NCBI RefSeq assembly: GCF_016718685.1
Contig: NZ_JADKCX010000034.1
Location: 12,931 to 76,930, forward strand
DNA: 64,000 nt
Reading direction: 5' to 3'
DNA from: Haliscomenobacter sp.
Lineage (GTDB): Bacteria; Bacteroidota; Bacteroidia; Chitinophagales; Saprospiraceae
Each line of letters begins with the position of its first letter. Position 1 is the stretch's first letter. Below are positions 46,735 through 55,012 of the stretch, one piece after another. Below the pieces are notes generated by a model, which was not told the DNA's origin, did no database searches, and saw only the letters and a list, made by a program, of their open reading frames with translations. Position numbers and translations under genes: made by a program.

Positions 46735-49420
46735 CTACTTGATCAAACTGATCAAAGTCCGATAGTCATCAAAATGCGCATCTTCCATTTTCATCTCTAA
46801 AAGAGAGAGTAAATCTTCTTGCGCATAATGGCTTTCCAACACAGCCAGGGTAGGGGTACAACGGATTTCTACTTCACCCTGCCGAATTTGTTGCAGGCGC
46901 CAAAGCAAAGTTGTTTCCATCTTTTTAAGCATACGTTCCCGGACTTCAATTGGATTGACATCCGGGCTGATTGGGGTGATATCTGTAAACGCAGAACGAT
47001 CCCTTGCGATGAGTCGACCATTTTCCATGATGAAATAAGCCGTATGTACCTTTTCTGTACTCAGTGGCAACAAATGCGCGTACAAGGCTAACTGCAAATC
47101 TTCTTCGTTTTTGATCATCAATTCTCGCCGCAGACCACCTCCACTTGAGGTCCAATACCGTTTGTTCTGCTTCACGGGACAACACCAAATCAGCACGGGC
47201 ATTCAATTGAACGCCGCCAAAACTTCCTTCCAGACCCAGTTCAGTTGCTTCTACACGCCACTGGTTGTTTTGCAAAAGATTGACCAAACTCCAGGCGGCA
47301 AATTTCAGGCGTTTGAGGAAACGTTTTCGTTCGGCTTCTTTGCCATACATCAGCAGCACTGCGCCTTCGCGGTGCAGCAGTCGTTCAGCTTCCCGCTCGA
47401 TCCATTGATCTACCTCGGCTTTGCTCCAGTTGCTTAAACCAGGGATCAGCAATAAGTTTTGAAAAAAACGATGGGCAAGATTTCCCTGTAAAGTGCTGTC
47501 TTTGACAATGCTGAGAATGGATGATTTGCGCAGTCGAATGTGGTAGCGAAACAACCATTGATAGGGATAATACAACAAGCTCTCCAGGCTGGTAAATGTT
47601 TCTTCGGCCCGGCCGGTCAGTTTTTCGGGGTGGTTCAGGCGTAGAAATGGTGCAGGTTTTCCCAAGCGTCGAAACGGAATCAACACTTTTTCGGGCAAAT
47701 CTAAATATCGTCCCAAAAGCTGGTTCTCGTCGGTAGCGGTGATGTGTTCCAATGAACCAAAACAAGCTTCCAGATCGCCCAACAAAGGATGGCGCATCAT
47801 GGTACTCCTTCAGCGACCTCAGGAATGACCAGGATCAAACGATGTTGCGTCATCCAAACCGGATGTCGGCGCTGAAAACCCAATAGTGCATTTTGGTCGG
47901 CAGGGCTGTTGAGCGGGATGTTTAGTTGTTGTAACCAAGCCCGTTCGTGATCGTACCAACGGGAAAAGAAATAATCGGGTTCGTTTTGGGTGAAATTCCA
48001 CCAAACCAACTCGCGAACCGGAGCACACAAGGCATTGGGTTGGTGTACATAGGGGAAACTACCAATTTCCCGGAGATTGAGTTGCATCGGCGCTGGTTCG
48101 TAAACGGTGCGCACAATGCGTTCAAGTTCGAGTCGACTCAATTCTTTTTCGGGCAAGGTTTGCAACAAATCCACGATCTGCTTGGCTTGTTCTGCCAACA
48201 TGAGCAAAGAAGGGTTGTTGCTTTTTTGTTCCAGGGTTTTTTTTGCCCAAATGAAGAGGTATTGAAAAATGTCCTCCACTTCATTTTTGGGCACACTGCC
48301 CGCAACGTCAAAACGTCGGCGTTCAAACCAAAAACGGTATTGTTGACGAATCTCGCGAACATCGAGATTCGAATCCTTCAGGGCCCTTTCTTCCAATTCG
48401 GAAAAATATTGTCCCAGCATGACTTGCCATGATTCACCCAGGATTCCCGGCGTTTGAGCCATTTGTTGGGCAATGCGGTTGGCCAATTCGGTTTCTAGAG
48501 GTTTGAGGGGCAACGATACAAACTCCATTATTTTGTATGGATCCACGGGTGTCCACAAAAAATTGGGAATCAATTTGAGTGCTTGAAGGGTAGGTCGGGC
48601 CAGTGAAGCGGGCTGAATACCCAGGCTGGGCAAACCTTCCTGAATAAAAGCCTCATCCAGGGTGCGCGATTTATCCGGAATCAAAAAACAGGGATGAAAC
48701 GAGGGATTCCGGCGCAACAAGGCAGCCAGGTAACTGCCCAAATCGGTATCTCTTTTGCCGCGTAGTAAGATCAAAGTCCCATCATGATCAAGTGGTTGAG
48801 GACCAACCTTACCGGCTAAAAAAGCTTGAAACCTGCCCAAATCGGTATCGGGCATCCGATCCTGTAGCGGGGGAGGAATGATTTCAACGCCCTGTCCTCT
48901 CAAGCTTGTAAAAAGACGCTGCCAATGGTAAGGCAACAACTCCAGGGGTTCAACCAAATTGATTTTATGGATGGCGGAAGCTCGAAGGGCAATTTTTTTC
49001 TACAATTGTAAACCGATCGGCAAAGCCTGCGGGGAGTTCAGTAGAACTGGCTTGCAGCACTTTCTCAATGCTGGCAATACAACGAAGGCGCGCTGGAATC
49101 CCTTCGGTCGTGGAAAAATCCCAACCAGCCAGTAACAATTCATCCCTTCGCGCCAATAAATTGGCGGCGGTTGCAAATTGATCTGCTTGAAATGAACGGG
49201 CAAAAAAAGGCGATGGATTTTTTGCTAGAAAAGTACGAATGGCTTGGCGGTACTGCTCAATGCGCAGATGCTCATTGTTGTTTTTGTGCCCCGCCAGGCC
49301 ATAATGAAACTCCAACCACTGGAGCAGCATATTTGGACCATGCCAGAGACAGCCCCCCTTTGAAAAATCTGGTTGTGGCCAGGAAGGATTGTCAAGGGCT
49401 GTGCCAAAAATGAAATTCAT
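46735..49420 (-). CDS. AddB-like protein with PD-(D/E)XK nuclease domain; frameshifts
   Basis: Three readable blocks make one ~890-residue protein. It starts MNFIFGTALDNPSWPQPDFSKGGCLWHGPNMLLQWLEFHYGL, goes on through a helicase-like but motif-poor region (TLILLRGKRDTDLGSYLAALL, CAPVRELVWWNFTQNEPDYFFSRW), and ends with a RecB-type nuclease domain: LLYYPYQWLFRYHIRLR, GNLAHRFFQNLL, and the active site LNARADLVL...TVLDLKWRW (D-x-K). Such proteins act with an AddA/UvrD helicase in double-strand break repair; that partner is not in the window. Breaks: T7 at 48993-48999 should be T6; one base is lost at 47797-47800, where a false ATGA overlap arises; and another break lies near 47135-47200. The Cys residues of the AddB iron-sulfur cluster are not visible, as in other Bacteroidota forms. 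Confidence 0.8.
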
Positions 49421-49448
49421 CCGCCAATTGTAATTAGGTGTGCACAGA

Positions 49449-49832
49449 TCAGCCGCCTCCAGAAGCGACTTGCAGCTCAGACATCTGTTTGTCCCAATAC
49501 CGTTTTTGGTCCTTTACCTCATTTTCATCACAATAATCCGTGAGGGTAAGGATGGTCTCGCCAGTAATTGGGGCTTCGGTAATTCTGAATTCTAAACGTT
49601 CTTGATCATTGTGAAGACCCTCCCACCGCAAGCTAAATACTTCGTCCTCGAGGTCTTCTACTACGGTAGCCTCGTCACTGGAATCTCCCCAAAAGAAGGT
49701 ATAGACTTCACCATCAATCTCTACATTGTCACAAAACCAGCGGATGAGACAAGAAGGGGTCGTCAGAAATTGATACAAAATCTGCGGTGAAGCTCGGAAA
49801 ATGTATTCTTGTTTAAGTTGGGCTCTTTTCAT
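49449..49832 (-). CDS. START-like domain protein
   Basis: 127 residues, cytoplasmic. The sequence EYIFRASPQILYQFLTTPSCLIRWFCDNVEIDGEVYTFFWGDSSDEATVV followed by LRWEGL and ETILTLTDYCDENEVKDQKRYWDKQMSEL has the helix-grip pattern of the SRPBCC/AHSA1 superfamily and corresponds to a small 'START-like' family found almost only in Bacteroidota. Such folds bind hydrophobic ligands; the ligand and role are unknown. It sits 28 bases upstream of the AddB-like gene on the same strand, so they may share a transcript. Confidence 0.8.
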   Translation of the reverse strand: MKRAQLKQEYIFRASPQILYQFLTTPSCLIRWFCDNVEIDGEVYTFFWGDSSDEATVVEDLEDEVFSLRWEGLHNDQERLEFRITEAPITGETILTLTDYCDENEVKDQKRYWDKQMSELQVASGGG

Positions 49833-50242
49833 ACAAGTAATCGAAAATCAATGATTCCAGTAGTGTAAGACAGTCTAAATAAAACTGATTTCACCAGATC
49901 GCACAATAAAAAGTAAAAAAACGGAAATTCCAAATCCTGAAAGTTTTTTCAAATGAAATAGATTTATGCACAAACTTATGCTCAGTTACTTGACAGTAAA
50001 GCGGAATTGCAATATTTTTGTGGGCGATTGCCAAAATGGGTTCTTCCATTCGAGTAAATTGCCGAACTAAACAAGCGCTTAATCCCATATTGTATCCTAC
50101 CCAAACCTGTTGTAATACCTTGAACTTGTTGTTACTTGGCGGTGTTTCTCCGTCAAATAACCTTGTAATTTCCATTAAAGTATGGAAATGCAACCACAAA
50201 GTGAAAAGAATTGTTCCTTAAATACATAAACAAAGATTGTGC
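49833..50242. other. AT-rich divergent region upstream of rpoD
   Basis: 410 bases between the START-like gene and rpoD. It contains a good promoter match for rpoD (see 49990-50020), which would give a leader of about 215 bases. A 102-codon minus frame at 49891-50199 has atypical composition for a protein and no recognisable features and is not called. Confidence 0.5.
49990..50020 (+). promoter_or_regulatory. Candidate rpoD promoter
   Basis: TTG (49990-49992), 20 bases, TATTTTTG (50013-50020): both boxes and spacing fit the Bacteroidota housekeeping promoter. Predicted start ~50027, leaving a long leader before the ATG at 50243. Confidence 0.45.
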
Positions 50243-51112
50243 ATGAGACAACTTAAGATCACGAAGTCGATCACGAACCGGGAAAGCCAGTCGCTGGAGA
50301 AGTACCTGCAGGAAATTGGGAAAGTGGATTTGTTGACTCCAGAGGAAGAAGTGGAGTTAGCCAAGAGGATCAAACAAGGCGATCAAGCAGCGCTGGAAAA
50401 GTTGACCAAAGCCAATCTTCGATTCGTAGTATCTGTTGCCAAACAATATCAAAATCAAGGCTTGTCGCTCAGTGACCTCATCAATGAGGGAAACCTGGGC
50501 TTAATTAAAGCCGCACAACGGTTTGATGAAACCCGAGGGTTTAAATTCATCTCCTACGCGGTGTGGTGGATTCGCCAATCCATCTTGCAAGCTTTGGCCG
50601 AACAATCTCGTATTGTGCGTTTGCCGCTCAATAAGGTAGGTTCTCTCAACAAGATCAATAAAGCCTTCTCGGAGCTGGAACAAGAATTTGAGCGTGAGCC
50701 TTCCCCTGAAGAGTTGGCTGAGATGTTGGAGATCCCCACTGAAGAAGTTGAAACTACGCTGGGGGTTGCTGCACGTCACGTATCAATGGATGCACCCTTT
50801 GTGGAAGGTGAGGACAATTCACTGCTGGATGTGCTCGAGAACAACACGACGCCAAGTACCGATGCTGGTTTGGATTACAATGAATCCCTGCGCCGGGAAA
50901 TTGAACGCTCTTTGAGCACGCTCACCGACCGCCAGTGCGATGTAATCAAGCTGTATTTTGGCATTGGAGTGGAACATCCGATGTCTTTGGAGGACATTGG
51001 CGAGAAATTTGGCTTGACACGGGAACGGGTACGTCAAATCAAGGACAAAGCCATCAATAAACTGCGCTCGGCCAACCGTAGCAAATTATTGAAGAACTAT
51101 TTGGGCGGCTAA
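50243..51112 (+). CDS. rpoD: Primary RNA polymerase sigma factor (sigma-70/SigA)
   Basis: 289 residues from the ATG at 50243 (a TTG two codons earlier is less likely). This short form, without the long region 1.1 and spacer of proteobacterial RpoD, is the normal primary sigma of Bacteroidota. Region 1.2 is SLEKYLQEIGKVDLLTPEEEVELAKRI; region 2 NLRFVVSVAKQYQNQGLSLSDLINEGNLGLIKAAQRFDETRGFKFISYAVWWIRQSI; region 3 FSELEQEFEREPSPEELAEMLEI; region 4 LTDRQCDVIKLYFGIG and the helix-turn-helix SLEDIGEKFGLTRERVRQIKDKAI. It directs core polymerase to the TTG/TAnnTTTG promoters proposed in this window. Frame intact; convergent with the Lrp gene. Confidence 0.96.
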   Translation: MRQLKITKSITNRESQSLEKYLQEIGKVDLLTPEEEVELAKRIKQGDQAALEKLTKANLRFVVSVAKQYQNQGLSLSDLINEGNLGLIKAAQRFDETRGFKFISYAVWWIRQSILQALAEQSRIVRLPLNKVGSLNKINKAFSELEQEFEREPSPEELAEMLEIPTEEVETTLGVAARHVSMDAPFVEGEDNSLLDVLENNTTPSTDAGLDYNESLRREIERSLSTLTDRQCDVIKLYFGIGVEHPMSLEDIGEKFGLTRERVRQIKDKAINKLRSANRSKLLKNYLGG

Positions 51113-51136
51113 TTCATCTTTTTATTTCAGCCGGTG

Positions 51137-51197
51137 CCACAAAGAAACGAAGGCACAAAGAGCAAGTTGATCTCTTTGTGCCTTAGCGTCTTTGTGG
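51137..51197. repeat. Inverted repeat of AAGGCACAAAGA units between convergent genes
   Basis: Bases 51137-51162 pair with 51172-51197 with four mismatches around a 9-base loop. The arms are degenerate tandem units of CACAAAGA. It lies between the ends of rpoD (51112) and the Lrp gene (51216). Confidence 0.75.
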
Positions 51198-51215
51198 TAA
51201 GCTCATTTGTGTGCT

Positions 51216-51728
51216 TCAGCTCTCTTCTGCTTCGTGGTAACCGATTTCGTCATCGTCATCTTCACTGACAATCTCCAAGGGCCGATTGATGCTTTCTTGC
51301 AAAGAAATGAAGGTTTCTGTGCGCTGAATGCCCGGGATATTCTGAATTTTATCGTGCAAAACCTCCTTGAGGTGGGCCGTATCTTTACAAAAGACCCGGG
51401 CAAATATATTGTATAGTCCGGTGGTATAATGGGCTTCTACAACTTCGGGAATTTTTTCCAGCTCTTTGGCAACCTCTTCATACAATGAACTCTTGTCCAG
51501 GTATATCCCCAGGTAGGCGCAAATGTCATAGCCCAGTTTACCATGGTCAACGCTGAGGTTATAGCCCTTGACAATCCCCACATCTTCCAATTTTTTCATC
51601 CGAACGTGAATCGTGCCACCCGATACAAAAAGCTTTTTGGCGATTTCGGTGTAGGCCATTTTGGCGTTCCGCATGAGGATGGACAAGATTTGTTTATCCA
51701 ATCGATCTATTTCAATTCCTTTGTTCAT
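51216..51728 (-). CDS. Lrp/AsnC family transcriptional regulator
   Basis: 170 residues from the ATG at 51728; earlier in-frame starts exist but this gives the usual N-terminus MNKGIEIDRLDKQILSILMRNAKMAYTEIAKKLFVSGGTIHVRMKKLEDVGIVKGYNL, the winged helix-turn-helix. The effector-binding RAM domain follows (~residues 65-145: GYDICAYLGIYLDKSSLYEEVAKELEKIPEVVEAHYTTGLYNIFARVFCKD). The acidic tail EIVSEDDDDEIGYHEAEES is longer than in Lrp itself. These regulators respond to amino acids; the regulon is not visible. Convergent with rpoD. Confidence 0.93.
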   Translation of the reverse strand: MNKGIEIDRLDKQILSILMRNAKMAYTEIAKKLFVSGGTIHVRMKKLEDVGIVKGYNLSVDHGKLGYDICAYLGIYLDKSSLYEEVAKELEKIPEVVEAHYTTGLYNIFARVFCKDTAHLKEVLHDKIQNIPGIQRTETFISLQESINRPLEIVSEDDDDEIGYHEAEES

Positions 51729-51857
51729 GTAGTTGCAAATGATTTCAAGCAATTCAACAAATGTCCTTAATTTTTGAATATTTTCAAAAAAAAGCTGTTT
51801 TTTTATTAAAAATTTATCGTATTTTTAAAATTGAATCAATTTTTCGTGAAAAGTGAC

Positions 51858-52499
51858 TCAGAAGTACAGCTCCCGATAGATCTTCTGTAGCGGGATCGAT
51901 TGGTCCTGGATGACAATGGCTTCTTCAGCTTGGGTCAAGGTTGTTTCCACCCAGCGGTTGGGGGCTTCACGTTCCATGACGAAGATTTTGGGCTTGGATT
52001 GCTCGATGAAGAATATTTGCTGCAGGGAGGAGATTTCTTTGTAGCAGGGCAGCTTGGTCCCCCAATCGTAGCTTTGGGTATTTTCTGACAAAATTTCGAT
52101 GAGCAAAATGGGTGTGGTTTCCGCGGTCATGCCCTTCTGGTATTCATAGGGCGTAGTAGGGAGGCTAATCACCATCCCATCTGAATTAAAAACTCCAGTT
52201 TTAAGGTGCTTGCATGCTGGGATGTATACCGGACGATTGCTGTTGTATACCCGAAAATCATTTAATTCACCAAAAATAACGCCCAAGATCGTACTGAACC
52301 GCGCTGCGATCATGCTATGGATATCTCCTTCATAACTCATACTGGCAATGATTTCATTGTTGTAAAAGTCGGCTCGGTATTCTGCGGCGGCTAGTACTTC
52401 CCAGTATTCATCCCAGTTAGCGGGTAGCCGCACCAAACCGTCTTTTCCTATTGCTGCCAGTTCCTGATTGGTAAGTGGAAATTTCACATCGCTGGTCAT
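51858..52499 (-). CDS. Uma2-family (DUF820) putative endonuclease
   Basis: 213 residues. Uma2 proteins have a restriction-endonuclease-like PD-(D/E)XK fold and are frequent in cyanobacteria and Bacteroidota with unclear purpose. The core here is GDIHSMIAARFSTILGVIF (helix with the conserved polar residue), FNSDGMVISLPTTP (Asp), TPILLIEILSENTQSYDWGTKLPCYKEI (the Glu-x-Leu-Ser...Asp...Lys...Tyr active-site string) and LQQIFFIEQSKPKIFVMERE. The usual order of acidic residues and Lys is kept, so activity is possible. It stands alone between the Lrp and S41 genes; no toxin-antitoxin partner is seen. Confidence 0.85.
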   Translation of the reverse strand: MTSDVKFPLTNQELAAIGKDGLVRLPANWDEYWEVLAAAEYRADFYNNEIIASMSYEGDIHSMIAARFSTILGVIFGELNDFRVYNSNRPVYIPACKHLKTGVFNSDGMVISLPTTPYEYQKGMTAETTPILLIEILSENTQSYDWGTKLPCYKEISSLQQIFFIEQSKPKIFVMEREAPNRWVETTLTQAEEAIVIQDQSIPLQKIYRELYF

Positions 52500-52681
52500 G
52501 TCTTAAAGTTTGTGGCTCAATTTAGCAAAACCGACTTTAAGATACAAGTTGTTTTTATAATTAATTTCAAAACAAAAAATAATCGCACGAGTTTCAACTT
52601 AAAAGTGCGAATTTTGTCCTTACTTTATCGCGTGGGGTATATCGAGTTTGATTTTTTAACCTGAACTGGTTTTAACCCACT

Positions 52682-54334
52682 ATGTTGACACGCCCAAATG
52701 ATTTTCGGAACAAAGTGCAGATTTGGCTTCCCCTGCTTTTGGCAGTAGTGCTGGTGTTGGGTATCCTTATCGGCATGCGCCTGCCCCAGTCTGCTGCTTC
52801 ACTTAAAGTCAGCAAAGCTGAGTCCTATCACAATTATCGCCAGCGGGAGGGGAAAATAGAAGAACTTTTGCGTTACATCGAGGCGAAATACGTTGACAAA
52901 GTAGACCGCGACAAGCTGGTAGATGAGGCCATCCAGAAATTGATGTCTCAGCTTGACCCCCACTCTTCCTACATTCCTGCGGATGAATTAGAAGAAGTCA
53001 ATGAGCAATTGGATGGAAAATTTGATGGCATCGGCGTAGAATTTTTGATCGTTAAAGATACGGCCGTGGTGGTAGCCCCCATGTCAGGAGGCCCATCAGA
53101 AGCAGCGGGCATTTTACCCGGTGACAAAATCATCAAGGTCGGTGACTCCCTGGTGGTTGGGGAAAAACTCTCCAATCAAAAGATTGTCGGATTGTTGCGA
53201 GGTGATAAAGGCAGCAAAGTGCAATTGTCTGTTTGGCGGGGAGGCGAGAAAAAAATGCATCGCTACACCATCACCAGAGCGCAAATTCCCGTTAAAAGTG
53301 TCGAAGCAGCTTATATGATCCGCGACCGGGTTGGTTACATCCGCATCAACCGCTTTACCGCACAAACGGATAAGGAGTTTCTGGAATCCATGCGCATCCT
53401 CTCGGAACAAGGACACATGAAAGACCTGGTGCTCGATTTGCGTGGAAACCCTGGTGGGTACATGCAAATGGCGACCAACATGCTCAGCCAATTGTTTCCC
53501 AATAAAGGCAATCTCTTGGTCTATACCCAGGGAAGAGCTTCTCAGAAGGCCGAGTTTAACTCCAATGGTCGGGTATTTTACCCGATCGATAAAATTGCGG
53601 TACTGATTGATGAAGGGAGTGCTTCCGCCAGTGAAATTGTAGCAGGGGCGATTCAAGACAATGATCGGGGGATTATCGTAGGCCGTCGTTCCTTCGGCAA
53701 AGGACTGGTTCAGGAACAATACCAACTCACCGACGGCTCGGCTTTGCGCCTGACCATCGCGCGCTACTTTACCCCTTCCGGACGATCGATCCAAAAAGCT
53801 TACGACAATGGATCTGAAGCCTATGACCAAGATGTTGAAGAACGGTTCAAAAATGGCGAGTTGCTTTCGGCCAATAAAATGACAATTAAAGATTCTACCA
53901 AATATTATACCACCAATGGGCGGGTTGTGTATGGCGGCGGTGGCATCATTCCAGACGTATTCGTGCCTCTTGATACCATCCAGATCAATGATTTTTTTCT
54001 CGATGCCCGGCAGATGATCCCGGCGTTTGTATTGAAATATTTGGACAAATCCCGGCGAGCACAATTGTCACAAATGGGTTTGATTACTTTCCAGAAAAAA
54101 TTCAACCCGGATGAACAACTGTTAAAGGATTTTCAGGCGTATACGGTTCAAAATGGATTGCCGGGTAAATCGGTACAGTGGTCTTTGACCCAAAAAGAAA
54201 TCGCTCGTTACCTCAAAGCCCGTATTGCCAAGCACCTTTTTGATGACAAAGGTTTTTATGCGGTGCTCAATCAAGAAGATCCAACGGTGCAGGCAGCACT
54301 CAAATCCATTAAAGGAGGTAAAAATGATGAATGA
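52682..54334 (+). CDS. S41 family C-terminal processing peptidase
   Basis: 550 residues. An N-terminal membrane helix (IWLPLLLAVVLVLGILIGMRL, about 11-31) places the rest in the periplasm. A PDZ domain (~100-190: FDGIGVEFLIVKDTAVVVAPMSGGPSEAAGILPGDKIIKV) precedes the S41 domain: GYIRINRFTAQTDKEF, LDLRGNPGGYMQMATNML, the catalytic serine motif EGSASASEIVAGAIQD (~residue 315) and the Lys in RRSFGKGLVQ (~residue 341). It cleaves proteins near their C-termini, as Ctp/Prc enzymes do. An extra C-terminal ~100 residues are present, as in many Bacteroidota members. Convergent with the Sua5/YrdC gene. Confidence 0.93.
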   Translation: MLTRPNDFRNKVQIWLPLLLAVVLVLGILIGMRLPQSAASLKVSKAESYHNYRQREGKIEELLRYIEAKYVDKVDRDKLVDEAIQKLMSQLDPHSSYIPADELEEVNEQLDGKFDGIGVEFLIVKDTAVVVAPMSGGPSEAAGILPGDKIIKVGDSLVVGEKLSNQKIVGLLRGDKGSKVQLSVWRGGEKKMHRYTITRAQIPVKSVEAAYMIRDRVGYIRINRFTAQTDKEFLESMRILSEQGHMKDLVLDLRGNPGGYMQMATNMLSQLFPNKGNLLVYTQGRASQKAEFNSNGRVFYPIDKIAVLIDEGSASASEIVAGAIQDNDRGIIVGRRSFGKGLVQEQYQLTDGSALRLTIARYFTPSGRSIQKAYDNGSEAYDQDVEERFKNGELLSANKMTIKDSTKYYTTNGRVVYGGGGIIPDVFVPLDTIQINDFFLDARQMIPAFVLKYLDKSRRAQLSQMGLITFQKKFNPDEQLLKDFQAYTVQNGLPGKSVQWSLTQKEIARYLKARIAKHLFDDKGFYAVLNQEDPTVQAALKSIKGGKNDE

Positions 54335-54337
54335 CCG

Positions 54338-54362
54338 GCTGATGGCTCAAAGCTGATGGCTC
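54338..54362. repeat. Direct repeat GCTGATGGCTC between convergent genes
   Basis: Two exact copies of GCTGATGGCTC (54338-54348 and 54352-54362) fill the 32-base gap between the S41 and Sua5/YrdC genes. A small member of the class of short-unit repeats at gene ends in this window; not an inverted repeat. Confidence 0.6.
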
Positions 54363-54366
54363 GTCT

Positions 54367-54972
54367 TTACTCTCGAATAAACTCCAACTCTTCCTGATCT
54401 TCCAAAAGTTTTACCATCACGGGTAACTCGTCAATGTTTTTATCGTTTTGGCGGTATTTTACCACGTAATCTACCCCCTGGATGATTTCTGAACTGATTG
54501 CGCCAAAGTTCATCGGAGGAACGCTATCTTTTACATGGGCAAATGTACTGATCAGTGGCTGGTTGAGGTGCTCTAGTAATGCTGCGCAAAATGGATCTTG
54601 TACCAGGCGGATGTGAATATTGCCCGCAGCGTCCAGGGCATCGGATGAAAGGTTAATGGGGTTGTCAAAAATCATGGTCAGTGGCCGCAGATGATAAGCC
54701 AGGAGGGTCTCCAGCCGAGGATGTAAATGCTCCACATATTGTTTCAGCATGCCCACTGAACTCACCAGCAGTTCAAAATTATCTGCATACTTTTGGCGTT
54801 TGAGTTGAATGAGTCGATTCAGGGTATTGGAATGGCTTGGTAGGCACGCAATGCTCCACAGCGTATCGGTTGGCAAAAGCACCAGTCCTCCAGACGACAA
54901 AATTTTCTCTGTCCCCTCAAAATCGTAATGCTGTGCCATGTGTTTTACGTTAGTAAAGGTCATCTTCATCAA
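54367..54972 (-). CDS. Sua5/YciO/YrdC family protein, probable threonylcarbamoyl-AMP synthase
   Basis: 201 residues. The YrdC domain is seen in GGLVLLPTDTLWSIACLPSHSNTLNRLIQLKRQKYADNFELLVSSVGMLKQYVEHLHPRLETLLAYHLRPLTMIF: the PTDT(L/V)WS phosphate-binding strand and the K-x-R basic residues of the family. TsaC-type proteins make threonylcarbamoyl-AMP for the t6A37 modification of tRNA. The sequence LLAYHLRPLTMIF in place of the usual 'xxPGPxTxIL' is divergent, so a YciO-like paralogue without confirmed t6A activity is the alternative. No signal peptide. Confidence 0.82.
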   Translation of the reverse strand: MMKMTFTNVKHMAQHYDFEGTEKILSSGGLVLLPTDTLWSIACLPSHSNTLNRLIQLKRQKYADNFELLVSSVGMLKQYVEHLHPRLETLLAYHLRPLTMIFDNPINLSSDALDAAGNIHIRLVQDPFCAALLEHLNQPLISTFAHVKDSVPPMNFGAISSEIIQGVDYVVKYRQNDKNIDELPVMVKLLEDQEELEFIRE

Positions 54973-55012
54973 TTCTTATTGAATTTATTCCCCATTTATT
55001 AAAATCAGACGC

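Noticed and set aside
47797..47800. Reading the AddB-like protein as two genes with ATGA overlap
   Set aside because: Both halves are needed for the family and the joined text (EGVP-MRHPLLGDLEACF) reads as one continuous protein.
49891..50199. 102-codon minus frame upstream of rpoD
   Set aside because: AT-rich, no start context, no recognisable sequence; it overlaps the likely rpoD promoter and leader.
51858..52499. Uma2 protein as a transposon-borne nuclease
   Set aside because: No terminal inverted repeats, transposase or target duplication around it.
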